From contig VXAI01000180.1 of the NCBI GenBank assembly GCA_013399305.1, forward strand, positions 616,020 to 680,019: 64,000 nucleotides of DNA, written 5' to 3'. Position 1 is the first letter of the stretch, and each line of letters opens with the position of its first letter. This DNA is from Rostratula benghalensis (lineage: Eukaryota > Chordata > Aves > Charadriiformes > Rostratulidae). The notes beneath the pieces were generated by a model. It was not told where the DNA came from and did not search any database. It saw only the letters and a list, made by a program, of their open reading frames with translations. The position numbers and the translations under genes are program-made. This document shows, one piece after another, positions 40,730 to 54,423 of the stretch.

Positions 40730-43700
40730 CTCTACATTCTAATAAATTGAGTGCTTTGGCCAGTGTCATGGTGGAGGGCAGTATCTGCTTTCATAACTTT
40801 GTATTTTTACATTCCTGAAACAGAAAGGGGTGAGATACTGCTCAAAGGTCATCCTCCTCTTCTGACTTCTCCTTCCTAACAGTCTGGTACCATATTTATT
40901 ATCTCTGTATAGTGAGCCTCTGAACCTAAGTGCAAATCACCTTCGATGACGTTATCTGGGTCCGCTGTGTTGTTATGAAACCATATTTATCAGTTTAATG
41001 CTACATCCACAGCATAGCGGAGATTATGTTAAATGAAGTGCACCAGAGATGGCCTGAAGCACTTGAGTGATGTTCTGGAGAATATCCAGCTCTTTGATCT
41101 TGAGGAAATCCTAATTTTAAAAATATATTGTAGCAGAGAAGCTGTTACATTTGAGTGCAGGCGAGGCAGAGATGCAAATGCTAATTTTGTTTCTGTTTAC
41201 TGCATTGTGTTTGTTACATGTTTGGAAAACACAAGTCAAGGAGTTTGTGTAAAATCTCTAGCACGTCAGTCTTTTCCAGCAGTTCACTCTTTCAGCTGCC
41301 TGCTCAGTTGGAAACATTATTCTTATGTCTTGTTTAAAAACGAAAACATTGTGCCTACAGTTTAGACTTCCTGCTGTGGCGATGATTTTAAGCATTTAGC
41401 TATTCTCAGATCTTGAGCCTTGGCTGAGAACAGATTCCTCAAGCTGGTTCATCCCTTTGGGCTCAGATACAGCTGGTGTCCGAGCGTGTGATAGGCCTGC
41501 CAGGGAGCAGCTTGCAGTTTCCTACAGGGTTTTTTTTTTATTGCAGATGGTGAAAGGATCGTCCAAGTTTATGCATCCCTTGGCATTTGGAAAGTAACTG
41601 GCTTTCCAGAATATCACATAGTTTGTACTAGAATGAAAGAGAAATTAAAGTGTAGGAAAATGTATCATCTATGCTACAGATTTATTGCAGGAAGTTCAAT
41701 GTAAGCACCGAGACACCACAAAACCAAATTATTCGGTGATGGTTTCAGGTGATTTCATGCCCGGTGTCTCTGCATCAACTTTTCTTCCCATGAACCTGCC
41801 CTCACATTTTGCTCCTTGTGTGCCCTGTAGCCTCAGACCACCTGCTAAAACCTCTTCTCTTTCAGTTCCTCTTCAATACACTGTCTCCTACTTGCTGGGC
41901 AGGAGCTGGTGTTAGGGCACCAGAGCCCTAAACAGAGCAAATAAATGCTCGTTCCTAATGCAGCCTTTCAACAGGAGGGCAGGGGAACTGGGGCTTGTCT
42001 CTCCTCTTTCAAGCCACTGATTTTTAGAAAACTTTAGAAAATGTCATGTCTTTGCAGCTCCCATCTCTGTGTCAAACATGAGGGAAATGAGCTGACAAGC
42101 TCAAAAAGTTGCTCTGAGGGTTATTTGAGGGAAAGCTGGCAGAGTAATCACACCAGAAAACACAAAACCAGCCCAAAAGTGTCTAAATCTTCCTAGAAAC
42201 TTGTATGTGACTGGAAAATAGCTGTCAGCAAGCGGGTGTTTCAGGCTGCAGTTTCCCTTCCCATGGAGACTGAGCTTCAGATCAGCACCTGAGCAGGTTG
42301 CGCGGGAGCCCAAGGTGAGAAGGGACCGTGAAGGAGAATAGCACTGGTGAAACAGAGAGTGTTGAGAGTGGGAAGGGGGAGACAGATGGGAAGAGGGCAG
42401 AGGCAAAGACAGTTTCTGGAACTCTGTCCCCAAAGACCTCACAAGACTCGCTGCCACAGGGAGGGGACGGCTGTGGCACCGGCAGGGACCTCCCATGGGA
42501 ACCTGGGCTGCCTCATAGGGCAGCCTGGACAGGGAGGCAACCTCAGCCTTGGCAGCTCAGAAGATGCTTTATTAAAATAAAACATTTTGCCTGCTTGGAG
42601 GGGCTTTTGGAAGCTTTCAGCGCAGCAGCAAGGAGTTCAGGTCTTACTTTCCCTAACTTTGGGTCTCAGAGGTCAAAGTTTGCTCTAATGCCAGCAATTT
42701 GTTTTCATTTTTCTTAGAAAAGGTCTCTTCAGGAGCGGAGCAATATTGATGACTTTTTACTTGAGCTGTTTGCTGTAAATGTCAGCAGAGCATCTGTGGT
42801 GGCTTAGGGAGCCTGTGCTCTCTTGTGGCTCTGGAAGAAGAGCAATATTAAGTTAAGATGGCTCCAGGGCAGAAAAAAAGATGAGCTCATGTAAAATTAG
42901 ATTAGAGCTCTGGCAGCAATAAATCAGTTGGAGAGAAGGAGGAGAACTTTCTTGTGTCTTTATTTACCTTGGGTTCTTTTGGTTTTTTTCCTTAAGTGCT
43001 GGCTTATATGAGAACAGAAGTGACCCATTTCTCAGAGAAACCTGGTACAAAGAGAGTTGTCCATGAAAATTTTATAAAAACCTCTGCCATTTCAATTATG
43101 TTTGTTTCTGTTTGAGGAAGAATGTGGTATCTGAACATCACGGTAGCATTTACAGACGTAAACAGAAATACTTTCATTTCACTCAGATAAACAGCATGGT
43201 TGCTTTTCTTCATTGTACATCTTCTGCACCATCTTTGTGTCCAGTCCTGTTTTTTTGAAGTTTTTCAAAGTGAGGCCAGGGTCCAAGCCAGTGTCTGTCA
43301 CACCAGGGCACACGTAGGATGTCACAGGTGGGTTCCTAGGACACGTTCAGGCAGCTGCACTAAAAACCAGTATGCTCATTTTTCAAACTACTTGTTTATG
43401 TTGCTGGTGGTCATTTCTGCACTCTGCTTAAGACACTGTGAAATGCCCAATTCTGTAACCACGCAGAAGAGAGTATTATTTCTGTATTCCCCTCTAGCAG
43501 TACTCTGCTAGATTGCATGTTTAGCAACATCAGTATTTCATCCTTCAGTAATTATCTCTATATTGATAGTTTCAAAAGCTTTCAATTGTAGTTACTGTGT
43601 TTGAATAGAAAAATAGAGATATATATTGATGATAGATCAGTAACAATTTCTATTTTATCACAATAGAAGACACCAGCAGCGTGTTATTTTATATGTGTGT

Positions 43701-45826
43701 CTCTATATTTTCTTTCATTATAGCAAGTTCTGTGGATTTTTCATCTTTAAAGTGTGTCGTAAACACGAGAAAGATAAGTACACGAGTATTACTTTGGGAT
43801 ATGCAACTGTTGTTATTGCCATTCACAAATGAACAAGCTGCAACAAATGACATGATATTTTTTTTTCCTCCTTTGGTTCATTGTTGTATGTCTTCAAGAT
43901 AATTTCATAGCACAACAGAAATTTTATGGATAAAATAATTTTTAGATTCTTATTTGGGCAGTGGTTCTAAAAGGCAGTTAGCTTGGTTGATCACACAGTT
44001 GTAAGGTAAAGATCTGTGGCACAGTGTTCTTACATCAGTAATGAAGGTCCTCTTTTGAGATTAAAGCTCGACCTGTAGCATTTGGTTGGAAAAATCTTCC
44101 AGTCAGAAGTTTGCACTGCAATATTTCCAGAGAAAATAAAGTGCTATTTGGCGTAATTGCAGAGTCTTTAATTCCTGCAATTAATGTAATGATTTTAGGA
44201 TTTCTCATTTGAGAATCAACAGATGTTGCTATTGTAACTTTAGTCAGTGCCCAGATAGCACAGGAAGGCACAGATTGCGTAGGAAATCTTTTTCCTGCTT
44301 TTTCCTACAAGCAGAACAGTTGCCTGCGTACAAGCAGCACCATGGGCCAAAGGAAGTTGTTACGTGAGGAGCATATAGATCTGAACACTGCCTGGATGCA
44401 GGGTCCATTCTTAATAGGTATCTATGGATCTTCTGTAAACAGCGAATGTTTGTCTTGAAGGAAAGGTAATATTTCTGATGGAGTACAGTATTACAAGCCT
44501 TTACAGCTTTCAGTAAGGAAAAGAGGTAATTGTCTCTTCAATGCATCCCTGAAACACATTTTAAGTGAAGACAAAATTTACCTTACCAGAGTCCATAAAA
44601 TTGCTTAGGTAGAAAACAGAGTCAAATTGACAATGAAATACCAAATTTCTCCTTAATTTAATCATTTAGGTGTCTACATATTTGAAGAGTCAAGTCTCTT
44701 TCATCCTCTTTGTCTTCTGAAAGCATTTGTCACCATAAACTGATACTGAGAAGGGGAAAAAAAAAGGCAGGAAGGGAAGTGTGCAGCACTAAAAAAAAAT
44801 TGGTTTGTTATCATGGTCATTAGAGAACCTTATAAAGAAAGATTGCAGCTTTCTACCTTCATTAACAACCTGACAGGAGCTCATGGTCCGTGAGAGATTT
44901 GTTTGCATAATTTCATCCATAATTTCTGTGCTTATATAAACATAAACAACTTCAATTTTTAAGTATCTAATTATCTGAAGAAACTATTTCTCCAGCAGTA
45001 ATTGCTTACTGCACTATTGAAACAGATTTGTACTGAAGGTGTCCATCTGTGTTTAATGCTAGATTTTATTTATTTTTTTTTTTACTACTTCTTTTGAAAA
45101 GCGAATTGCCAGGATGTGCGTGTCTCACAGTTGAGAGGGGTTTGACAGGAATGGGAAGGACAGAGCTTTACTGTTTTAGACACTTAAGTGTAGTGCTGTG
45201 CTCATTAATGTTGGTGTAAAGCTTTTTGAAGTCTAAAAGCATTTTATAAAATGGTAGGGCCGGATCAAGAAGGAATTTGCAGAAACTGCAGTAGGAGGAC
45301 TAAGTTCAAAACTGTGATCTTGGAGTGGTCCCTACTGATATGATTAGATTCTGTTCAAGTATTTTATGTTTAAGTTGCCCAGAAACTTAAAGCTTTACCT
45401 ACAAGCACTTCCATTTTGGTAGTTCTGAGTGTCTCAGACCAAGAACATCTGCAAGACAGAGCTAAGCACTCCTCCTGCCAGCTGCCTTAGAGACTTCTTC
45501 AGATGGGTGTGCCATGGAAGTACCTGTAGCAAACCTAGGGGACTGCTCCTCAGGCTTGATTTGGGGTCTTTTTTCTTTTTTTTCCTTAAATCACATCTGG
45601 AGGAGAAGGAGCCCTTGGGTTTTGGTGTTTCTTTTTTTTTTTTAATTTGATATTATCATCTGGTTCCAACTTTAGGTATTTCCATGGTATCAGAAACCCA
45701 GATGCCTTGACCTAAGAGGGTTTAACCTGTATTGTACACTGCAGGGGAAATCCTCACCAGGATCTCTGCTGTTCAAGGTCATTCCCCATCTTTCTTACAG
45801 CACTTTCTTTAGTCCCTCCTATGAAG

Positions 45827-46207
45827 GACTGTTTAGTTGGAGGAAGAGGAGGCCGAGGGGAGACCTCATCCCTCTTTACAATTACTTGGAAGGCCATTGG
45901 AGAGAGGTTGGTGCTGGTCTCTTCTCCCAGGGAATCAGCCATAGAAGGAGAGGGAATGGCCTCAAGTTGCAACAGGGTAGGTTTAGGCTGGAGATGAGGA
46001 AAGAATTCTTCCCAGCAAGAGTGGTCAGAGGCTGGGAGAGGCTGCCCAGGGAGGGAGTTGAGTCGCCATCCCTGAGTGTGTTTGAGAGTGGTTGAGATGT
46101 GGTGTTGGGGGATCTGGTGTAGGGGAGAACTTTGTAGAGTGGGGCTGATGGTTGGACTCCATGATCCCAAGGGTCTTTTCCAACCTGAATGATTCTATGA
46201 CTCTATG
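45827..46207 (+). mobile_element. CR1 LINE 3' portion
   Basis: Starts within GACTGTTTAGTTGGAGGAAG (CR1 ORF2 ...[12 protein letters not shown]), passes GAGACCTCATCCCTCTTTAC, TCTTCTCCCAGGGAA and GGAGAGGCTGCCCAGGGAGG, then a 3' UTR with GGACTCCATGATCCCAAGGG and the terminal ATTCTATGACTCTATG. The frame has decayed. The 3' UTR is of the same subfamily as the copy at 50490-50646. Confidence 0.92.
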
Positions 46208-49200
46208 CATATAGAATCAAGTGCATTAAAAAGTACAGCATGAAGCAAGAAACTCAGTTAGTTCTGATTCTATATTTTACAGGCTTTTTTTGCAAGTCTA
46301 AAATCTTTCTAGTATTTCACCATAGTATTTGGTGTGTGATTAAGATCAGCTCCAAGACCCATCCTCCTCCTCAGTGTTTCCCACTGGCTACCCATAGAGA
46401 GTATCCTACCTCCAGTTTTGCACCCTGGATTTCATTCCCCTACTGCTGGAGGAGGATTCTGTGACTGATTATTGCATTCAAGACTTTCCAGAAGCTTGCT
46501 GAGGGAGCCAGGACTACAGCTTGTCAGTTTTTACATTTTAAATCTTAGGCACACTGAATCCTGATGCCCTTCTGACATTAAGCAATAGTGCTGTGCCAGC
46601 GCTCAACCACTGTTCAGCTTTAAAGAATAGCTGTAATTTAAATTAATACCAGAATTAATACTATCATGCTCCCCACAGCGTACTCGGTTCTTAAAATTAA
46701 AAGGTAAAATCACTCTTGTCAAAAAGCCTGCTTCTTCCTCAAATGACTTGTTTAATTATTCAGCATTCACACCTAGAGAGAGCAAATATTGAAGGCAAAG
46801 AACACTGGTAGGCTCGACAGCCGTACAAGTATTGAGACAGGCATTTATTTGTGGTTTTCTTTCAAGGCTTCTCAACTTTTGTTCAACTGCTCTAGAACTA
46901 ATTAAAATCTAAGCCATTTCTGACAGTGTTCCTCCAGTTTCACACTCAAGTACAGATTTTTAATTTCTTTTTTTTTCTTTTTAGAGAATAAGTATGGGTT
47001 AATTTCATGTCAGTTAATACACAGGAGGAAGCAAAGAGAGAAAAGCTTTATAGCAGCATTATGCACTGGATAGGACTACAAAATAGCCTCTGTAAAAATT
47101 GCAGAGGCCACACTAGGATGTAGGAAACTCTCTAAGGTATTCAACAATGTCTACAAAGAATCTTTGTATTTCTGTCTTTTCTTTGCCAGAAAGAGTCATA
47201 CATCATCTCTATTGCTAATTCTGTGGTGGATCAATGCACAGTGCTCTCACTTCTTGCGATGGAAATTTCCAGCACTGGATAATTGAGAGGATAATATTGT
47301 AGTCCTTGAGAACAAAGGCAGATTTAATATTTTCTTTTAATTTTTTTCTTTTCTTTTCCAATACCATCCTGCCATTGCTAAAATTAGCAGAACCCCGCCG
47401 TTGACAGATGCACTAGAAGGGGTGTTTGGAGGGGCAGAGGCCACCTCCAGCTCTGCTCCAGGCATGCTGCTCACAGGAGGTCTGTGGGCTTTGGGGCTGA
47501 GTTTTCTATAACTTTCCCACAGATGAAAGCACGAAGTGGGATGGAAAAGTGCAGGAGGGATTTGGGTCTAAGGTAATAATTGAAGAAATACTGTGAATGT
47601 ACAGGAGAGATCTGTGCTGGGGAGCAGAGGGGGAGATTTTGCCTTCCTGTTGCTATTGATTGAGGATTTAAGAATTGAGACACACTTTGCAGTTTTAAAG
47701 CTAAATAAGCAACCTGTTCTACCAAGATTGGGACACGGCAGAAGAAATAGGTGTGAATATGAGCTGCCTGGGAGAAAGGCCACAGCATGTCTTCAGTGTT
47801 AGGGCAGAGCAACTCAGGAACTCTGTCCCAGTGAATTCATGTCCTGCTGACTGGCCCCGAAAGGTAAAAAGCTCCCAGTGCCTTTACCTTAATTATTTTT
47901 CAACTTTTGGTACAGTCACTAACTGTTTTCCTAAACCATCCTGGAGAACAGCATCCCTCTGCAGTGGTAAGGACATTTTTGTTTGACTCACCAACATCAG
48001 ATGCATGGAATGTATGCCTTGATATAGCAGGGGAGCATTTGTCTTAATCTCTCTTTCCTGGGTTTGCAAATGAAATAAGGCTGACAGTGTGAGCATGTGA
48101 AGGAGACACCGCTGGAGCCTTCTCAAAGGAAGGAGCCCTTCTCCTTAGCAACAGGCAAGGATATGTGATACCTCTCCAAATAGTTCTTCACCCCTTCCCC
48201 AGGTCCTGCTCTCTGTTACAGCTCGTTCATTATGCGCCAGAGCAGATAGCATTCCTGCAGCATGAGCTAATTGTAATGCGTGAGGGCTGGTAGCTGTCAT
48301 TGGGATTGGACAGAAAGTTTAAAAAAAGAAAAATAAAATTGAATTTGCTGCCTGAGTGCCTGGTTTTAACAACGGCTTGATTATTTCTGATATTATTAGT
48401 GATACATAGTCCCTGCTGACGTTTCATTTCCAGTGGGTATGGCTGGCGTTGATCATTATGAATGATACAGATAAATGCAGGTTTTCTTGCTGCAGACTCT
48501 GGTGAGGGTTCCCTCGTGGCTGATAGGATGTTGATTGAGAATGGAAAGAGGTGATTCCTTACTCAGCCTTTGCTGCCAGTCTAAAGACCAAGATGAAAAT
48601 GTGAGTCATTTTACATTAATTCACTCCAGAACTGACAAATAGAGGTTGGTTAATACTATTTCGAGCTGCTGTTTCCGCTTCTGTTTATGTGCTGGTGGGA
48701 AGACATGACTGTATCTTCATCAGGAACGTTATTTTCAGGATGGGGAGACATATAAGCACACTGCTTAGTATATTGAGCTTAAAATTAATTTTACAAAATG
48801 CTCTTTTTAACCTAGAGTTTTCCGTGATGTAGAAGTTTGAATCCCTAAGCCAACTCTACCTGAATAATGGGAAGTTAGATCATCTTATACCCCAGTATAT
48901 CTGGAAGGAGATGAGATCAGAGTACTTCACCGCAGGTTTTCCTTCTGTATTTACTTTAATTAATTTATTTTTTATTTTCAGTGCAATGCTCAGGTTCCTA
49001 CTGTCTTAGCTAGAAATACAATCTCTTGACTACCATCATACAAGCGCTTAAAAATAAGGAAAGGAAGGCAGGCCAATCTGTGCATTAACAATTCTTTTGC
49101 CACGGTCATGCCACGGATCTATAGCTGGTCTTTGAAGCCCTCAGTGCTAAGAACTGTATATAGAAATGTGAGGAGATTTTCTCTTTTTTTTGAGCCCTGA

Positions 49201-50489
49201 GATGCAGCAAAGAGCTTGCATCCAGGGCTGAAGGAATATTAATGTAGGCACCTTAGTGGCCATCCAGTTCAGGGCTGTTGCCTGTCTCTCAAGTTCCTTA
49301 GGTAAATAAGAAAAAGAAACAAAACTGTTTCTTCATTGAATACCTGTACATGTTGGGCACTCAGAGTTCCCACTGAGTTGTGAAAATGGTAAGCAGCTTT
49401 TGGGATCATAGGTGTGGGATTCTCACGTGTGTTCACCTAGATATTCCTCTTTTGGAATAATTTGTGGGTTTGCAAGTGTTTGAATTTCTCATCATCATCT
49501 TCAGTCTTTGTTTTCCTTGTGTTTGCTTATAGAATGAAAACCCAGGACCATAATGAGAAGTGTAAATTTGCCAGCAAATAAAAGCAGTCTTTTGCATGTC
49601 ACTGAATCGTTTCTCTCAAAAAAAGACCTTAGCCCTGTGGCATTACTTCAGAAAAAAAAACAAAAAAAACCCCAAACATCCATTTCAGAGCAAGCAAATA
49701 TTTAGGCTATATATATGTATCTGGTATTTTTATCAGCCTGTTTCATCAAAATAATTTATCATACGCTTCAACACTGTCCTCCAAAAAGCATGCTGGTACA
49801 ACAGAGCATCTTCAATAGCATCAGCTCAACAATGCTGCGTGTGATTCTATGATTTCCAGTTTGTTTCTGGTTGAGAGCTGCCTTTCATCAGGTACCGAGT
49901 CTGCGGGAGTGCAAAAGACTGGATTTACATGTCCTACAAAGGAACCTCCACAAATTAAATTTTTAACATTGCCAAGTGCCACTTTATAGAACAAGCAAAA
50001 GAGGGGAAATGCATCAAATAATAAGAAGTAATGTGCTACTTCAAACTGATTGCTGTGTTAATAGTTTGTATCAAACGGCAATTTTAATTCTGTCTCTATT
50101 GGAGGAATAGAAAGCAATTAATCTTTTGTAGCACATTGTGAAAAATAGGGGCTTATACAGGATCTCAGTGAGGCTGTTCCTTCACTTAACCTTGAGCCGT
50201 GCAATAAATAATTATAAATGGAGCTACATCACAAGGCAAAAGTAATTTGGTGAAACAGAATTATCATGTAATGCAGGAATTAGAAATCTGAATTAGGTTT
50301 CCTGATGTTCTTTGTATGAATCTGCCAGTGATTTGTGTGTGAAAGAGCGGAGCTGGGTTTTACAAAGTGCCTTTTTAGACCCAAGCAGTGGGTTGCAGTG
50401 CTGGCACAGGCAAATGCTCTTGGGCTCTTCCAGCTATAACTTGCATAGAACCTTTGCTGATAGGACTTGCTTTATGGAGGGAGAAGGTG

Positions 50490-50646
50490 ATGGTTAAATC
50501 CCCATCCCTGAATGTGTTTCAGAGTGGTTTAGATGTGGTGTTGGGGGATCTGGTGTAGGGGAGAACTTTGCAGAGTAGGGCTGATGGATGGACTCAATGA
50601 TCCCAAGTGTCTTTTCCAACCTGAATGACTCTATGAATCTGTGATG
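50490..50646 (+). mobile_element. CR1 LINE 3' UTR fragment
   Basis: Aligns by eye to the 3' end of the copy at 45827-46207 (shared GTGGTGTTGGGGGATCTGGT and GTAGGGGAGAACTTTG blocks), ending AATGACTCTATGAATCTGTGATG. Only the 3' UTR remains. Confidence 0.9.
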
Positions 50647-52800
50647 TCCAAGGTGCATATTAACAACTTTTGAATACTTTACTGCTCTGCAGTCACAGCA
50701 CCGTATCATCAGTGCTGCCTTCCATGAAATTTTCAGTGGTAGCACATCATAAACGATTTCTGCTCCATTGTGGTGAGCTGCTGAGGAGACTAAAGATATA
50801 AATCAGAGCTGCTTTAACCCTGAGCCTCTCTCTCCTGCCCATTGCAGCTTCAGGGGATGCCTTTCCCCTCAGTGCCACACTGCTGTTCCTTACAGCTCCT
50901 GTGCATGCCTTGTGGATCCCAAAGCAGCCTTGCTACCCTTGCTTCCTCTTGGGGCTTTGCAGCCAACTCGGTGGAAGCTGGGCAGCAAAAGGATCAATGA
51001 AGCAAATGGGTCATCCATTCCTGTCATGGACCTGTGTACAGGATGCTCTGATAAGGAGAAGCAAATGATGTGGAAAAACAGATGCAGGAGGAAGTGAAAG
51101 AGCTGTATTTTTCTCCTCCAGAGGTGTGCTTCAATATACTGACCCACCGGAGCAATAGGAAACAGCCATTCAAACCCCTGGCTAGCTCTTGAAAAAATGA
51201 GAAGCCACAGTTTGTTGTGTCAGGGTTGTGTTGAGGAAGAAAACTTTTCCAAGTAAAATAACATAAATATTATTCTGCTTTTCTTTGAATCTATCTGTCT
51301 CCCAGAAATACGGCCTTGCAATATAAGGAGAAAGAAACTTGTTGCTAAGAGACACAGTTAGCAGCCACAGTGGGTTGGTAGGGCATCGTCTGAAGACCCG
51401 TTGAGTCCTGAACACTGATCCTGCTAATTTCAGGGCAATACCATATTTATATTTCCATAAAGACTCATCTGTTTTTATCCAGTTTGCCCTTGTGTCAATA
51501 GTGAGCTACAGAGTGTTTACAAATGAGATTTCTTAGTTTTATAAAACATAAAAAACGAGTGTGATGTGTAATTGTACTCATGCTCTGCATTTCTTCTGTG
51601 CAAATTTGAGGCTAACTGAATGGCTATAAAAGCTGACACGATACAGTTCAATTTGACAGAAGTTAATAAAAGGAAGTGTGGCTTGTACTTCTTTTCCTCT
51701 CCCCCCCCCTTTTTTTTTCCCTGCCTTTGATGTATTTACGTGTTACATTATAAGAAAGAAAGTGGAAGTGCAGAGCTATTCATATTTATTAAGAGCTGTA
51801 GTCAGGTGAGCAATGTGTGGTAGGACCAAGTTTTTTAAAAAGTCCTCAGACAAACCAGTTTTCTGACCGACCTGAGGCCTGAAGGAAAGTGGAGTTACTT
51901 CAGTTTCTGTCTTTCCATTCTACTTGGTTCTGATTAATATGTTGGAGGAGTTTACAGTGTTGTTTGAAATGCATTAGACAGCTCATTTGTGCTATAATAT
52001 GGCCCATTGTGTAAACATGGAGTGGTGGGGTTTAGTGGAGAAACAGGTGTGTGGGCACATGGAAATAGTTTGCCTTAGAGAGTTGTTTCTAATTGACTAG
52101 TAAAATGCTGCTTCTGAGTAGTCTATAATTATTCAGCAAGAACTCTTTTCCTGAGTTTCCTCCTGTAAATGAACAGACTCAGCACATCCATCAAATAGTA
52201 ACGGAGAAAATGAGAGGGGAAACAGCCTGAGTCTCCAGTGGGTAAAGTAGTTGTCTTACTATGAAGCAGTCCCAGCATGGGGCTTTGCTGAGCAATGATA
52301 ACATTGGTTTTGAAAAGAAATCCTGAATTTCTCAGTTCTTGTAGGCTTGTGAAAGTTTTAATATGCTTGCAGTGGCTACTGTGTACCCAGAAGGAGGTAG
52401 GACTTCACCGTGCACGCTGTGCTGGAGATGGAACAGGGCTGGATGTTGGTGGATCTGATGTGCAGGTGGTTGATTTCAGACTCTGCTTGAGTAGATTATT
52501 CAATAATATCTCATTTATCTTCATGTTCAGCAGTTTGGGAATGAGATGTATTCTTTTTTTAATACCTGGAAGTCAAAAGGACTGCCATTGTTGAGTGCAA
52601 GTTCCATACAAGTTGCCAGTTAGAGAAAGGTATTTGCAAGGAAGGCATGGCTCCCTGGATGTGGAAAAGGGGAATGTTTGGGTATCCATTACAAGAATCA
52701 GTCATCAGAAAACTACCTGCATAATTTGCAAGAGTTGACTTGTCTTCAAAAATCTTAAGAGCCAGCTTGTTGGAGTGAAACCCAGAAGCACAGCAGTTAG

Positions 52801-53037
52801 CCAGGGGAGGTTCAGATTGTAGATTAGGAAAAGTTTCCAGGGAAAGGGTTGTGAAGGCTTGGGCTGGGCTGCCCAGGGCAGGGGTTGAGGCCCCATCCCT
52901 GGAGGGATTGAAAAGCCGGGTTGACAGAGTGCTGAGAGACATGGGTTAGGGATGGGTTTGATCAGAGTTGGGCTGATGGTCGGAGGAGATGATCTGAAAG
53001 GTCCCTTCCAACCCACACAATTCTATGATTCTCTGTG
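52801..53037 (+). mobile_element. CR1 LINE 3' end (young subfamily)
   Basis: Begins CCAGGGGAGGTTCAGATTG and ends CAATTCTATGATTCTCTGTG. It shares long identical blocks with the 37645-38081 copy, including about 85 bases from GTGAAGGCTTGGGCTGGGCT up to GTGCTGAGAG. An inverted relative lies 4.2 kb downstream. Confidence 0.93.
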
Positions 53038-53836
53038 TATAATTTCATAGTTGGGATGAGGCGTAAATGAGCAGAAGCCATAATGTTCCAAATTGCTGTT
53101 CAGTTCCTTAGGTTAAGGTCATGTGTCATGTCTTTCTGGCAGTTTTGAAACCATTCATTATCCAAGAATGCCCATTATTTGCTTAAGAAACTGCCTTCAT
53201 CTTTCTGCACAATGAAAATACTAGAAGTACTCCTTCAAGATTCACTACCTTGGACGAATTTTCACCTTTGCTTAAAAAGTGGCTATCTAAGCATTATCTA
53301 TTGATTTCTAGTGTCTAAAGACAGAACCAAGAGGAAGACCCTGTGTCTGTCCTTTTTAAAACCTTGTTTCTCTAAACACCTGCAATTTCTACAACTCCCT
53401 GTGTATCTCATACTAGAAATACAGGCTGTGGGCTACTGGCACCCTGGGGAGGAACTGTTGGCCCTAAGTGCTGCCTGTTGTTGCGTGAACGTTGGAAACC
53501 CTCATACCAGCAACTCAGTCTTGTTTAAATGGTACTTAAGATTTATTTTTGTTTTTCCCTGGGAACAATTTGTGAGGTTAAGAGCGGTTAATATATGATA
53601 GAGGAAAAGTGAAGTAGTCAAGGCTTGTTGAAATAGTTCCCCCAATTTGGTTGCTTTCATGTGAAAACAGGCTGTCTCCTTTGGCTTGTCCTTTTTTTCC
53701 CCTGCACCATCACATTTCCTATTTGTATGCAGGACTTGGGAGAGGATGGTGCTGTATGACTAAAGGGTATGTAGGTTTTCCATCCTGGCCATTTCAGCTT
53801 TTGGTCTTGCAATGGTTTGAGAAAACTCATAACTAT

Positions 53837-54423
53837 TGTCGTTCAGACAATCATTCTGTCACCTGATGACCCCTCCCTACCCAGGAAAGGGGAATCAGGG
53901 AACAGAGAGTTGAAATATAAAGAGATTTAATAGAATAAGCCTGAATAATTGACAATAACACTAAAGAACCAGTGTTAATCCCCATACAGATCTAAGACAT
54001 ACAAGAATTATGCTCAGCCCAATCTCTCAGCAGGAAGCTGTGCTCTCCCAGCAGGGACAGCCAAGGTGGGACACTGCGAGTGCTATGGCTTTGGGAGGAA
54101 GGGAAGGGCTCAAGGGTCCAGCAGCAAGACAAGGAGTTGTCTGAATCACTGCCATCAAGGGAGAGAGAGCTGTGCAGCAAACCTTTCTAATTTATATTGA
54201 ATGTGACATTCATGGTATGAAATAACCCTGGTGGCCAGCTTGGGTCAAATGCCCAGGCCTTGCTCCCCCTCGTCCCTGCACCTGGCAAGGCTCGAAAACA
54301 CTGAGACCTTGAATCCCACAGAGCCTGGCTGGCCAGAAAGTAAATATTTTCATGAATTCAGACACTAGAGTTTTCCCCAGCATTAGAAGAAAAAATTAGT
54401 CCTGTGTCCCTCAACCAAAGACA
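53837..54423 (-). mobile_element. Probable endogenous retrovirus solo LTR (avian type)
   Basis: Read on the minus strand, the block starts TGTCTTTGGTTGA and ends CTGAACGACA, short inverted ends typical of retroviral LTRs. Inside, in the expected order, are an upstream AAGCTGGCCACCAGGGTTAT block resembling common avian LTRs, a TATAAATT box, ATTAAA polyadenylation signal and a following CTCTTTATATTTCAAC stretch. No coding sequence flanks it and no clear target duplication is visible, so it would be an old solo LTR. The boundaries are inferred. It is antisense to ARPP21. Confidence 0.55.

Noticed and set aside
40022..40818. Open frames of 165-242 codons across the N gap
   Set aside because: Most of the length is undetermined bases; the remainder is TTCC repeat.
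52801..53037. Direct or tandem duplication explaining the similarity with 37645-38081
   Set aside because: Shared sequence ends at CR1 3' terminal repeats and the flanks differ, so independent CR1 insertions explain it.
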